From positions 23,368,828-23,432,827 of the forward strand of contig NC_087076.1 in NCBI RefSeq assembly GCF_026151205.1: DNA of 64,000 bases, read 5' to 3'. This DNA is from Bolinopsis microptera. Its lineage: Eukaryota > Ctenophora > Tentaculata > Lobata > Bolinopsidae. Shown here piece after piece: positions 49,015-61,530 of this stretch. How positions within the stretch are numbered: position 1 is the stretch's first letter; each line of letters opens with the position of its first letter. The translations under genes and the position numbers were made by a program. A model generated the notes under the pieces. The model did not search any database and was not told where the DNA came from. It saw only the letters and a program-made list of their open reading frames with translations.

Positions 49015-49620
49015 TCTGAGTGTCTCAACCGTGTACATGTTTTACCAAAACCTATCGTTCTGGACTAGTCCCTGCATAGACAACAGCATACCTATCCACT
49101 GACGGAGGTGGCCAGTGCATATGCATTACCAAACAAAAACGACAGATCCCAGGATTGTAAAGATACTTGGGTTAGTGTCTATGAGGAGAACATCAGGGGC
49201 CCGACACTTCATGACACGGGGTATGAAGATGAAGTTATGACCAGAGAGCACTGGCAATATCGTAAAGTTGATGATTTCGGGGGAACGACTTTCGGGGTGT
49301 TTTGTGCAGAATGTGAGGGCTTCCCAGATCTCTCCAGTGGCCAACAGAGAATTCGTCATGACACCTGATATATATTGTCATAATTGATTATGCAATAGAC
49401 ATCTTCTTATTTATAAACTTAAGAAGCCACGGAAGTTAATATATGGACACGTGACAGCAATTAACCAAACCAATTGCAATGTTCAGGAGATAACTCTCAC
49501 AGCTAGGATGTTATAAAGTTTGAAAATATCTTACCATTGCTGACAGGTTCATCTACTTCATGTTGTGGCATTTCATTTCCGTGTCTATCTTTCCTTGAGC
49601 CACTCAGTTAGTAAGACCGT
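49015..49620 (-). CDS. Unidentified spliced minus-strand gene, copy 3
   Basis: Exons at about 49,620-49,535, 49,365-49,165 and 49,080-49,015. The middle exon is open as NSLLATGEIWEALTFCTKHP. The gt of its donor is lost by an indel (acccaagtatc where copy 1 has acccgtaagtaac). Confidence 0.42.
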
Positions 49621-50303
49621 CTGTAAGTGCCTTTTAATTGTGGAAATTCGTGAGTTACGGTCATGGATACCTATAGCCATGCAAGAGCAGGCTATATTGT
49701 CAGCGATGAGAAGTCTTACTACTTGGCCAAGTATTATATGGTCAAAGTATTTAACATTTTAATCAAATCGGTTTAATTATAGTAAACGACGGCATTGTGC
49801 TGATTATACAGATTTGATCAAAATGTTAAGTCCATTACATAAATCAAAAAGTAACTGATTCGGTTAAGAAGGTAGTTATTTTTGTCGTGTACCCACCAAG
49901 TGTCTAGGATGTGAGAAGTAAATTTCACCAGAATCATGTAAATCCAGGAGACGTCCCGATTTATCCGTCTTTATACATGAACAAAGAGCAACTCAACTAC
50001 TATCTACATCACCGACAGGTATTGACAATATTTATACCTTTTTCTCTGAGTTAATTTGAAAATAAACCAAAGTTATCGTCACTTAACATTAATGTCATGT
50101 TATTTTCAATAACTCACAATTGTGTTACAAGGAGCTAAGCTTCTCCTGTTCAAATTTACATCATAAAAACCAGTCATCTGCTTTGTTTTAAAGTACCAGC
50201 TAATATACTCCAAGCAGCATCACGGGACTGGGGTTACAACTCTTTCCCAACGCTTGAGTCGGATTAGTTGAACATTTAAGGGGACGGGCATTTGGAAGCC
50301 AAA

Positions 50304-50695
50304 ATGGCTCCAGCGTAAGTAACTCGCAGTTAAACTAGGTATGTGGTGTTTGTCCTGGAGGCGAGTCTGTCACCAGAAGTATTCCTGTAATTAAAGTGTT
50401 TTTTACAGCACACAATGTTAGACCACTCTTTCAGGTACATGAATCACTATTTGGCTTCTAAAATAATAGCCAAGTATAATAGTTCATATCAAGGTTTGTT
50501 AGTAAAATGGTTTTTTAGGACATGATTATGTAGTAACCATACCTTTGGCGAAACATAGCATTGATGATGCACTGGCAAAAGTCAAGAAACATGGAGTAGT
50601 ATATATTCTCATTTTCAGACCCCATATGTTCATCTTGTTTATTTTCTCTTGGACTCTATGCCGTAGTTGATGTAGAAACTGAATATTCCTGAAAA
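50304..50695 (+). CDS. Plus-strand membrane protein 5' exons, copy 3
   Basis: The ATG and gtaagtaa donor are present (first exon 50,304-50,314 or so). The second exon is at about 50,533-50,695 with the hydrophobic stretch and a gaaaagttag donor, slightly changed from gaaaagtaag. Confidence 0.42.
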
Positions 50696-51454
50696 GTTAG
50701 TTTTAAATAAATGAATATTCTAATTTCAGGGAATTTTTGTTATGATGTAATGTCATCTGTTTGAGTAAAAGCCATTAAAGCGCTCTATTAGTTAGATAGA
50801 TGGAATCTTATACATGGGTCACAGATACTGGATTTTACTGAACTTATTTGAACACATAAGTAATGGTCGAATGATTAAATATATCACCATTCTTACATTT
50901 AAAACATTTGTAGTAATTGCATTGTGTCCCAATTTCATGATATAAAAAAACTCTAAATCGTGAGTATGGTGTTATCAGAACAACAGTTATCTTTATAATA
51001 GTACAAGAATTATAACTTGGTTTATGTAGCTTACCAAAACAACACCTCTATATCTTAAATTAAGAGTAATGCTAATTAATCTGTGTAAATTATATAAACA
51101 ACTCATTTTTAGTTTTATATATTGGTGGAAATACAAATAATGAGAAATTAAGTAATGAAAGACTATAATTTGAGATATACAGGTTTATACTATGTGCTTA
51201 ATTTTCATGCAATCTCAAATACAACTGTTTGACTGGGACACAATTTCATAGTATTAAATAGCTCTGGGGAAGCAATTTGTAGTAGTACTTGTGCAAAGAT
51301 TGTCGATTTTGTGAGGTCAAGTTACAGTGTCAACTAACATCTTTTATATATACTCAGACGGGAAATGAAAAAGACAAAGCACATTGACAGGGTTATACCA
51401 CCACGCCGAAAATGGAGTTCCTGTTAGGTACATGCGACTCCAAATCAAGTATTT

Positions 51455-51609
51455 GGGGTCGTTCAATAAATACGTATCAGTTTTTGGACAATTTTACCCA
51501 CTTCCTCCGTTAATCTGTTTTACACAAAGCGATTGTGTCATAATTACACTATCGTTATCATTGGGAAACCTTACTCCCTCGGCTGTTTAGTAATATAGTG
51601 TGCGACCCC
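51455..51609. mobile_element. MITE-like element, copy 3
   Basis: Left end ggggtcgttca and right end gtgcgacccc, with small losses in both arms. Flanks match the other copies. Confidence 0.72.
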
Positions 51610-51897
51610 TGAGGTACCTGTTATATACTATGATACATATAAACAAACCGTTGTGTGAATATTTTCATAAAAATTGTACGATCGATATGCGGCTCGATTT
51701 AAAAATTTTTGGCACAAATTACGCATGGTCCATTTGTAATATTCAATGCTTGTTTATCAATGCTTATAAACGACAATAAAGTGTTTCCTATTTGCATCAT
51801 GAATGTGCGCAGCGTACGAGGCGGACAAGTCCTTGAGGGTGATACTGGTAAAATAATTTGTTTCCAAGAACGGTCGCGAGTGTCAGCCACGCGGGGC

Positions 51898-51924
51898 TTT
51901 TTTGTAGGTTATGAACCTACATAA
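51898..51924. repeat. Palindrome, copy 3
   Basis: tttttgtaggtt then atgaacctacataa: same structure with two mismatches. Confidence 0.7.
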
Positions 51925-53160
51925 TTGCAATGCATTCAGTTTGGGGATTTGCAATTATACTCGTCTAATTCATTCGAAGTAGAGCTCGCTGCTTCCTTTG
52001 ATCTCCACCAGAAAACAATGTCATGGTCCCTGGCCTCTAGTAAATTTCCGACTTTCTTCCCCCATCTCAATTATCAAGAGCCGTATCAAAAAGCTCTTAC
52101 TTGAATCCCAGATCGATGACAACACCTGCGGGCGTGAATTGAGTGGCTCCCATAAATAGCTGGGGCATGATCAGCTAGTCAATCAGCATTCCCATCCTTG
52201 CATACAACCTAATTACAAATGCGCTTAATTATTCTGTTCAAAAGCATCCTGTCTGGAAGTTCCCTGACTGCCTTTGGGTGAATCTTTGGATCTATTTTTG
52301 GATCTATTTTGAATATTGATATGATTTTTATATACTATATATTCATCGCTTAATTTCCATTGTCGCCTGAAACAATGGCCACAATCAAATCTACTCTAGA
52401 AACCCAGTACTCATCAAGCCTAGTTGAATTCATAACTAGTTGAACAGATAAGTTCCAGTTTCATGGTCAACTGGAACCTTTTGGGCCATGCACAAGCCAA
52501 TAGCATGTATGGGTCCTGCAGTGGGGTCTCTTGTCTTGGATCTGTGTTTTGATCCGTCTTTTCTTAAATTTTCCATTTGTGTCACTAGAATACACCTTTT
52601 AAAATGTTAATCGACACCACTGGTCCTAGTTAAATTAGCCATGGCGCGACTTCTCGAACGTAACAGTTATTATAGGTTGTGACATACTATTATATTCTTA
52701 TTTTTATATTCATATGAATCGAGTGCATGCTAATAAATAAAACTTTGTTTTACTAAAAATACTTTGTTTTACGAAGAGGCAGCGGCTGGGTCTGCATTTC
52801 ATTAACCATTGAATAAGTTTGGGATTGTGCTTTGACATTACCTAGCTTGATTGTTCCTTGTTTGCTCCTCTCAAGGATTTTTCATCCTGGAAGCAGGACG
52901 TTCATGAAGCTTGAAAAAAGCGACCGTGAAAGCGCTAGTGACTGGCGTGCCATGTAAATAAGTTAAACTAAATAAGAAATCTCGGAAAAACACGTTTATT
53001 CGAGGTAGGACGTGCATTTTGATTTTTATATTTAATTATTTATATGTCGACACTTGTTTTCGAACGGCTTAATGAAGTGATATTGGGATCTGATTTTTGG
53101 TATTGTGTGGAGGACTTAGCCGCCGTCGACGCACGCCGCGCGTAATTGCAGTTCTTGCTT

Positions 53161-53258
53161 CGCATTCTTCAGATGCGCGTCTTCTGTCGTCGTCGTCGTC
53201 AGTCGTCGTCGTTGCTTGCTTCGAGAGCAAACGATCTGGTCGGAGTGACATTGTCAAT
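53161..53258. repeat. Three-hairpin CpG cluster, copy 3
   Basis: Hairpin 1 with small insertions (53,161-53,177), hairpin 2 truncated (gttgcttgcttcgagagcaaac, near 53,210-53,231), hairpin 3 gtgacattgtcaatc near 53,244-53,258. The cgt/gtc run is present between them. Confidence 0.55.
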
Positions 53259-55394
53259 CATGGGATAAGCGCAGCAAACTTAAACATTGTATAAACTTTA
53301 TCTTTTCATTTCCACTGCGTGATTTACCGTCGCCGATATAATGAAATGGCGCACGCGCTTATCCGTAACTTGCAGTCTTTTAGTTCTTTATATTTTATTA
53401 TTTGGTATCTCTTACGAACGTAACGCGAAAATAAGTTGTATCACACTCCCGGTTTTGGAACCTCAATGTTAACTGCAGCACTGTGCCAGCCCAATATACT
53501 CTAGAAGTATGATCACACCTATTTGAAATGAACAAGGATCCATAATTTAATATAATCAGATACTCATCAACAGCAGAGTTTCCGGTCCGTGTGATGTGTT
53601 GTCCTTCTCCTATCTGTGTTCCACGTCGTTTTGTTTTTGATGAAATGTATTGTAGTAGTGTGTTAATATTTAAATCGATCGTACTCAATTGTTAATAATA
53701 ACACAAAATCCAATTACTATTTTAAATTAATGGATTAATATCGGATATATACCAACAACAACATTAATTATTCTTTAATAACCTTTTATATATGTGTTAA
53801 CGCTCGATGGCATATCTAAATTGAATAATGAACTTCTATATTATTGTGCCGCGTGCTGATAACTTATTTTGGGAATCAATCCCACCAATCGTGCGATAAC
53901 ATACTTTGTGTTGGCGGTTTTAGGTTTGAGTTTGTGCCCAAAAGTGGTAATCGGGTGCTAGTTAACGCTCTTGCAGGCAACTGGCTCCTTTTGCCAAATA
54001 ATAAAACAAAAGTTAATAAAACAAAAGTTAAAATTTATTACCATTATTCAATCATACATATCATAATTTCTAATATGGAAAAACAATGCAGAATGGATGT
54101 CTTAAACTATATTTGTTGGCATAATAATCTATTTACTTTCAAGTTGAAATTTAGTTAAGTATGAAATGCTCCACATCATAGTTAGGGTTAAATTATAATT
54201 CTTAAAAATTTTAAAAATTGAGAAGATTGCTCTTTGATTAAATTTCAAATTAGCAAAAGATTTCTATATTTTTAAAAACTAGTTGGGTTAAGTTTTGGGC
54301 AGTACTGGCTTGATCAATTTTTTTGTGGTGGTAAAGGACCCAGTTGCCTGTAAGGGCTTTACGAACCCTGGGACCCACAATGTGATGGGATCAGGCCAGA
54401 TGTTATATGTAGAGCAATTTATTTATTTCGGAGTATGGTTACGTGGTATAGCTGGTGGTCATGTTTAAAGGTCAGTTTATCTTTGTGTGCAATTTTCATC
54501 CAGTGCTTAGTGTGTGGAGTAAATCATGCCCTTCTACATTATATCACGTTTAACTAATAAATTTGTTTTACCACTGAAATCTGTGGCACTAAGGCAAGAA
54601 TTAAAAATTTTGTACTCTCATTGACTCATTGGATAGTTAAAGCGTTTTTTTCACCAGCACTACTACACAACAAAAAACCTGTGGCCACCGAGGTCAACAC
54701 AGTCGCAGAACAAGGAAACCAATTGTGCTCGCACTCTATTCTGCGATCGTGTTTATTTACTTTAAACTAGCTAATTGCAGTTAGTAAAAATTTTTGGAAT
54801 CATCTAAGTCGTTTTGATTAGTTTTTATGTGTCAAAGTAATGGCATGATAATCATATATGTGTGATCCCCGGTGGGCAAACACTTCGACCCAATAGGCTA
54901 AGGCAAACCGTTTTCAGTGTTTCACCTTTACGATGTAGAGATTTTGAAACATACTAGCACCTACAAACTCACCCATGGGACGAGACGTCGTGAGCCTCAA
55001 AATATATAGCATATACCAGTCAGCAAACACTATACACACATACTACGAATAACAAACAATGTATAATGCCATTACTTCAGTAAATGACAAATATATTGCT
55101 ATCTAATTTTAAAAAAATTGAAGAATAAACCTGATGAGAGGAGAAGGAGAGAGGGGTTTGGGAGAGTTAGAGTAGGAAACACAGGATCCTGTGCGCAGGA
55201 TTTTAAAAATTTGTTGTATGATGATTCGTATTTTGTCGTCTCTTTGTATTAATATAGGTCTGATATCTTGTCATGGTTTATTCGCTAAAACTCCGTGGGT
55301 TTACTCATATGATTATGTTTACTAAATCACTATTTCATGATAATTCAAATTGCATCAAAGTTGTAACTGCACAAATGCTTGTCGGTCATTATTT

Positions 55395-58300
55395 AGATTG
55401 TAGTTCTAACAATGATTTCTTAAGATTATTCTTGAATATACTCGATGGGAGTGGAGTAGTCTATTTCACTTGTTGACTTACGGCAAGTGAGTCCAAATAC
55501 GAGTTGATTGATAGATGGAATAAGTGAGGATGGAGTGGGAGGATGAAGTAGTTGTCCGTCTTGTGACCTGTTGAATAAAGAGGGAAACATTGAGACTGGT
55601 GATTGAAATTTATTAATTTAAACATCTTTCAGTAAACAGTGCAACTTATGAAGATTGTGGACAGGGCAGGAAGGTATATCTTACAGTTTGGTTTACTGTG
55701 TTTCTAGTTCAAGAAATCTTTTGCCTAACATCTGCTTGATAACTTTTACGGTCTTTTCCCTAGTGATAGGCCTTACTCCTGGCACATGTTTTGAACTTTT
55801 TGAAGTATGAATCATTCTCACCAAAGTGAAATTCTTATTGCATTTCTTTTGTGTTTTAATAAATATGGCTTCTAGTTTATTATTGATACACACTCCCCAA
55901 AAGATATTCCATAACAGAGGTTGGTGTTCAAAAAGGGTGTGGTACAGGTCCTATATAGTTTTTTAGGTACACAGGTCTAATTCCACATGTCTACCTATCT
56001 CACATTCAATTTACGGTTTACCGCTCTTAAGGTGAGCATCCCAGTTCAGTTTGGTCAATAATGACTTCCAAGAAATCTTAGTTTCCTCCACATTTTTAAT
56101 TTCTAATATTTAATTTAGTGTCAGTCTATTTCATTGGTGTTTGAATCTGATCATTTCTAACAGTCGGCTTAAAGTGGATATATCAACATTTCTTTATGTT
56201 GTTATGCAGCAAGTTACTCTTCATATACTGATTGAACAAGTTTAAGAATTTTATTAGCTTTGCAGTAAAGTGTTTTTATACATTTATCTACAACAATATG
56301 TTGGTGTCATCGGCAAAAAGTATAAGCTTACCTAGGTCTGTTACTCTGTTATTTCTTTGATGTAGATATTGAAAAGCAAGGGACCTAATACTGACCCCTG
56401 AGGACACCAAATATTTACAGACAGGTTTTTTTTCGGAGTCTTCTCCAAGTTACTGATAATATTGTGTCTATTAGAAATGGTAACTGTGCTATCAATTTAT
56501 TTGGCCGTCCCCCGAAATTCCATAAATCATTCAGTTTTTTAAGCAGGTTTCATGACAGATTGTCAAAAGCTTTACTTTATCAATGAAGATGCCTAGTACG
56601 TGATTTTTATTCTCTTAAATGATTTTTTCAATGTAGTCGACAGTGAAGTTGAGTGCATGGCTTGTCGAGTGATTTTTTCTAAGCCTTATTGATTTTTCAT
56701 ATAATAATCCTTGCGACTGAAAGAAAACTGTTAAAGCCTGGAGAAATATGATTTTTTCAAGTATTTTTACAGAAATATTGCGAGATGAGTTAGGCCTGTA
56801 TTTTCAAAGAAGCTCAGACATTTTCTTTCTTATATATTTGACTTATTTACTACATTTAGGTCGTTTCTGGAAAAGTCACGTGTTGCATACATTCGTTTAC
56901 AATACCCGATAGTAGGTGGGCTAATTATGCATGATATGCCTTTACTATATGTACTGGTATGTCGCTAGCCTTGCCATTCTTTAAGTTCCGTTGATCTTAG
57001 CCACTCCTCAGGTGAGCTAGTCTGTAGTTTATAATTAGCTGTATTTCGGGAAATTTTTTAGGTAAGAAGTCACAGAAACTTGGAAGCTGATTTATTTGTA
57101 TCTCTCCTAGTTTGTGTAGGCTGCATTAAGTTTAGATGCTAGGGATACAAAATACTTATTGAATTCATTAGCTATAAATCTGCGAGCAGTTATCTTGCAT
57201 TGTTCTATGGAAACTATAGGTCTGATAATCACGTTTCTGTTTTGCACGAATTTTATTTATCAGTTCCAGGTTTTCTGGAAATTTCCTGAGTTTTCAGGTA
57301 ACTTCGTCTGAATAAATATTCAGATACAGCTTTTTTACGAACCTTTTTTAGAGCCTTTCTATATTTTTGTTTGTCATCACATAACGGTTTTTCTTTTATT
57401 ACAGCAGATAGAACACAGTGATGTGCCCCTTTTGTGTCAGTTTCGCTTTGTTTACACTTAACGTTCCGGACTTTCGCACCAGTCATCGTACAGCCCATGG
57501 CCAGTGGTTTACTTGAGGGCTTTATCCCGCAGTATCAATGGGGTGTTCTGGATAGTGCGCTTAGTGGTTTTGGGTACAGCTAGTTTGCAAGTTTTTCGTC
57601 AATGTGTTTTTAAATATATCATTGAAAGTTAGTTAAAATTCTATATTTGGTTCATTGTCTTGTTCTAGTTTGTTACCCAAGACTTCCGAAAAATTATCAT
57701 GTTGTTTGATTTACAATAGTCATAATTTTGAGTGTGCTTGTGAATATTTTTGGGTCTTGCTAATTTCTCCCAGTCTTATATTGTTAAATAATTGGGAGGT
57801 GATGAGATATGTGATCAGTTATGACTCCAGATGCAGTAACCAGAGTCTAGGTCATTTGTACTGTATGTGTGTCGATGCACGAGGCATTACATCCAGGCTT
57901 TTATGAGTTGATAATGATATTCAATGGAAAGAAGCCTCTACTTAAATAGGAACATTCTTCATATCTGTGCATTAATGCTACTGTTGGTTACTATGGAGAT
58001 TATAGTTAAATCACGCAATGTGTGTATGTTTTGGTGCTTTATAAGTATGACGACAGTTCTTGGTGAGCTTGTCAGCTTGCCACTTGGCAGGGCGGTTATA
58101 GTACTATATAGAAGTAGAATTTCCTAGACTACCTTATAGTTACAAAGAGGGTTTCTAGATTTTCTGTTACTTGTGAAGGGTGTTATTTTTGACAGCATTG
58201 AAGAGTCAGGAATTATAGAGCTAATCCTGAGCCTTTTACTTTCGAGTCGAAGGTTCTTGATAGACTGCTTCATAGCCTGTGAGTTGTACAAGTTTTTCAT

Positions 58301-58475
58301 TCAGGGCCTTCATTCGTTTTCAGCAAGTCCATATTACAGGAGAATTTGTTAGTTAAACCTAGCTATTTCAATTGCAAGCGGTTCAAAGTTTGATTTGTTG
58401 CATCAAGATTTTAAATTATTAGTGAGTTTTGACTTGTAATTCGTTAGCAAAGGTGCGGTTTATGTCTTTTACAAG
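55395..58475 (-). mobile_element. LINE ORF2, copy 4
   Basis: Fourth copy. The catalytic region (GSVLGPLLF near 56,380, FADD near 56,305) and the following KFLGVIIDQKLNWDAHL-type block near 56,050 are the cleanest of the set. Long frames also survive at 55,693-55,893 and 57,253-57,498 (connector with TGAKVR and CKQSETDTKGA). Confidence 0.92.
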
Positions 58476-59309
58476 AATAAGAGTCACAGCCTTTCAAGTA
58501 CCTCAGAGATTTTACGTATTACTCATCTGCATCTGTGCTGTCATCATTGTCTCATTCAGATAGCTTAAAGGGGTTATAAAACGGTTTACTGCTAGGTGGA
58601 TACAATTATTGCAGTACAAGTCAACTTTTTTATTTGTTTGTCACTGGTGTTAAAACATCTAGGGAGTGAACTGGGACAATTACAGTGGTAGATTTCAATT
58701 GATAGATTGACTAAGTAAATACTTTTTAAACTGTGGGCTACAGACCTCTTTTAATGAACATTCATGTGGAGGCTGATGCCTTCAACATGGAGGCTGTCCT
58801 CCGGCGGGATGAGAATAAAGTGTTGAACCTACCTTACCGTCCTCCTCCCCACCTCTTCCTCCTATCAGTCCCTCATGCATCTAACAAGGACAGTATTACG
58901 GAATTAAGTAGCAAGTTTGGCCACTCCCTTCCATTGAGGTGCAGGTAAATCCGTTCGCCATATCTGTCAAAGCCTGGGACTAGGTTAGGCAAAGTAAGCA
59001 GTGTTTTTGTCATGGAAAGTCATCAAAGCCAACAACGACTGGACACCAATGTTTTTGGGGCGTAGCTTCACGACGGACTAAGTTCTATAAAGAGTACATT
59101 TCCTATTTAAATCAGCATTTCGAGTTGTAAAAGAGGACAAGAAAATACTTGGGCAGTTGATTGGCCTCTTGAATTTGCTCAATCTTGAATTCTAGATGGA
59201 CTAAATTGGCAAAAAGTTCACGCTGAGATTTAACAGATGGTCTTATAACATCATTTATTACCCAAATAAAACAGGTTCTTGTATCCACATGCCAAGATAT
59301 GGGTTAATG

Positions 59310-59990
59310 GTCCATCCTATTGTAGAGTCCAAAATTCCGACAGGCAGCCACTTACCAAGCTCTTTTGTGATCCTTTCCAAATTTCATAACTGCTCCATTG
59401 AATCAAGAGAAGATAATTACTGGCACGTCTTTCCATTATTGATCTGATGGTGAAACTATATATCGTACTGCACAGTGACTGACCCTTATGGAATAGAGTG
59501 CTTGTAGTGAGCCGACTCTGTCTGGTATCCTGTAAAACTGGATCTTGGAGTACACTTGTGCGTGTGAATGGGTTGTTCATTTCAGTGAAGAGGATTTGCA
59601 TTCACCTCCAATGGAAAAGAGTCAATATGCTAGACTCTGGATGTATCACCGGTTCATTGTCTGAATGTTCAGGCAGATAACCCTTCGCCTTCTTATACGG
59701 TTGATAAAACATCGCTGTTTCATTCTGGAGTTTCCGTCGGCCACGAACTCTCATGATTTTCAGGCAAGTGTAGCAATTTTATCAGGGATCTCCACGGTTT
59801 TCTTATTCTATCTCGGGATCCGCTATACTTGTATCTCTCAAATGAACATATGAATGCCCATCTCTGACTGAACTGAAGAGATTCGCAGTAATTGGTGACA
59901 GGTCGATTCAGCATCACTGTTTCATGAATTCTTCCTACGTTGTCTACACAGGTTTTTCCTCATGTTTTGATGAAAATAAATTTTTGTGCA
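59310..59990 (-). CDS. Unidentified coding-like segment upstream of LINE, copy 4
   Basis: Last copy of this segment, 570 bases before the array ends. Frame pieces FTRTSVLQD and KGQSLC (about 59,480-59,580) and RIRKPWRSLIKLLHLPE (about 59,750-59,820) match the other copies. Confidence 0.4.
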
Positions 59991-60573
59991 CATACAGAAA
60001 TGGTGGTTTAATAATTTAATATATATGTAGACCAAGCTCTGTGCACGGGATGCTTCCTGGAAGAATCACAGTTCTTTTAGCGGGGCACTACCTAAAGCCA
60101 AATTGAGATATAATACTCTTATCCTAGAGAAATTAATCAGAAATCGAATACCACATCATAATAATTGATATATATGAGTTGATAACCATATTTACTATGC
60201 AAAATGCCCCAACCACATAGCTGTAAATTTATATAGATTCAAATGCCATATTCATCATTAAACCTCCATACCTAGTCCATATAATAGCCCAAGCAAAATT
60301 AAATACGTCTTTATTACTTACTGTCATACTTCAATTAATTAACATTTGAAATCTGTTGACCAGAGAATAATTTCTAAGCTATGCAGTGAAAAATTTAGAT
60401 GCATTAATGAATGCCTAATGTGGGTATCATTTGTCAATGTCTTCGTAAAAAAGCTGTTCAAGAAGATAGGAGTAACTAATATAGAGAAAAATTACAGGAA
60501 GTTGTCGTCTGTTGTAAAAGAAAATAAAATATCTAGAATATTAATTTAGAATATAAATAACTTTGCATTTCAG

Positions 60574-60741
60574 TGTTAACTTTTACAAGCCATTCGGCGT
60601 GAAGTGGTTTTATCTTAGACAACTTAAGGTTAACCTTAACATCACGTGGAGCTTTCCTACTCCTAGCACTGTTTCATTACTACCCCTGAGTAATATGAGC
60701 TATAACAACGTCGGACAATGTCCTTGGCAACACGATTTACC
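60574..60741 (+). CDS. Candidate exon just after the array boundary
   Basis: An acceptor ctttgcatttcag (ending 60,573) precedes 168 open bases to ttacc and a gtaatat donor. The frame reads VNFYKPFGVKWFYLRQLKVN, then NITWSFPTPSTVSLLPL, then NNVGQCPWQHDLP. It contains a possible N-glycosylation site (NITW). Its exit phase does not match the next convincing exon at 61,531 directly, so either an exon is missed between or this is a different transcript or a chance frame. It starts within about 15 bases of the array edge. Confidence 0.4.
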
Positions 60742-61530
60742 GTAATATCTAGGCTGGAACAAGTTTGTCATGTTGGCGAGGACTAGTTCATGAACTATGT
60801 TGTTGAGTGCCATAATTTCGTTGACTTTTTTCCGCCAAGTGACCCTTGAAAACATCATATACTAGTAAAGTTTTCTGTGCCTCCGGCAGACCAAGGAGAA
60901 CCTTTCCGTCGTTAACTTACGGCGCAATAAAGTTCTCAAAGTTGTCATATTATGGACAAAAAGTTCGAAATGGAAAAATTTTTGAAAAAATTTCAACGGA
61001 CTTTAACTTGGACGGACATTAATTGAACGGACTTTATTTGAAATACTGATATCTGGATATTATCCGGTTGAAAGACTTTATTTGAACGGACATTAAAATG
61101 AACGCTAGGGCCTCCAGCGTTCAAGTAATGTCCGTCCAAATAAGGTCCGATAAGGTATGTCAAAGAAGGTAATAACTCAAATTGTACTGTGGGCCTTGAC
61201 ATACCGAGGGTTGGTTTTCTTGAACAAGGCCGAGGACTCAATCGATCGGTTATAAGTTGCATGAACTCGAATTTTAAAAACAGTGGTTATTTACCTTTCG
61301 GCATTAGTGAAAAGACTAAGTTCACATTCTAAATTTACATCCATGAAATAATCTTGAGAAATAGCAAAGGGACGCTCTTATCGTACATTATTTTTATAAG
61401 GATCTGCTCATTTTGATTTTTACGCGTGCATGATTCAATGTATAAACATTGAACATTGTGCAATTGTCGATGATTTATTCAAAGTAATCTTTTCTATTCG
61501 TACTCTCTCATGTGACGAGATAATTACCAG
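60742..61530. other. Non-coding interval (intron or intergenic)
   Basis: No coding frame with splice support. It holds the inverted-repeat element at 60,997-61,149. Clean sequence, AT-rich. Confidence 0.5.
60997..61149. mobile_element. Small inverted-repeat element (MITE-like), 153 bp
   Basis: Left arm 60,997-61,030 (cggactttaacttggacgga and on) and right arm 61,118-61,149 are reverse complements, with only a few mismatches over about 33 bases. The centre repeats the same words (ttgaacggactttatttga; gaacggacattaa) in direct orientation. Non-coding. Unlike the array MITE in sequence. No clear target-site duplication. Confidence 0.7.

Larger units (their letters stand above)
35813..53592. repeat. 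Tandem unit, copy 3
   Basis: Third complete copy, same orientation. Private low-complexity insertions sit at about 40,198-40,211 (T run) and 42,578-42,607 (T-rich). In many places this copy keeps a longer reading frame than copies 1 and 2, for instance in the segment at 41,560-41,865 and in OSGEP exon 5, and it is useful for reading the consensus. Confidence 0.95.
53593..60560. repeat. Tandem unit, copy 4 (truncated)
   Basis: About 7 kb of a fourth copy, equivalent to copy 1 positions 1 to about 7,035. It contains the LINE and the coding-like segment next to it but stops before the OSGEP exons. The match to copy 1 ends around the motif agaatataaat (copy 1 near 7,033; here near 60,558). Beyond it the sequence is unrelated and of visibly better quality. 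Confidence 0.93.

Noticed and set aside
49108-49368. Plus-strand open frame of 86 codons
   Set aside because: Overlaps the minus-strand exon with conserved splice sites; it is open on the plus strand only in copy 3 and has no donor or acceptor there.
1-60560. Hairpin-adapter read-through as the cause of the repeats
   Set aside because: Read-through of a hairpin adapter gives alternating inverted copies; all copies here are in the same orientation.
1-60560. rRNA, histone or satellite array
   Set aside because: No rRNA or histone sequence is recognisable, and the unit contains spliced single-copy-type genes.
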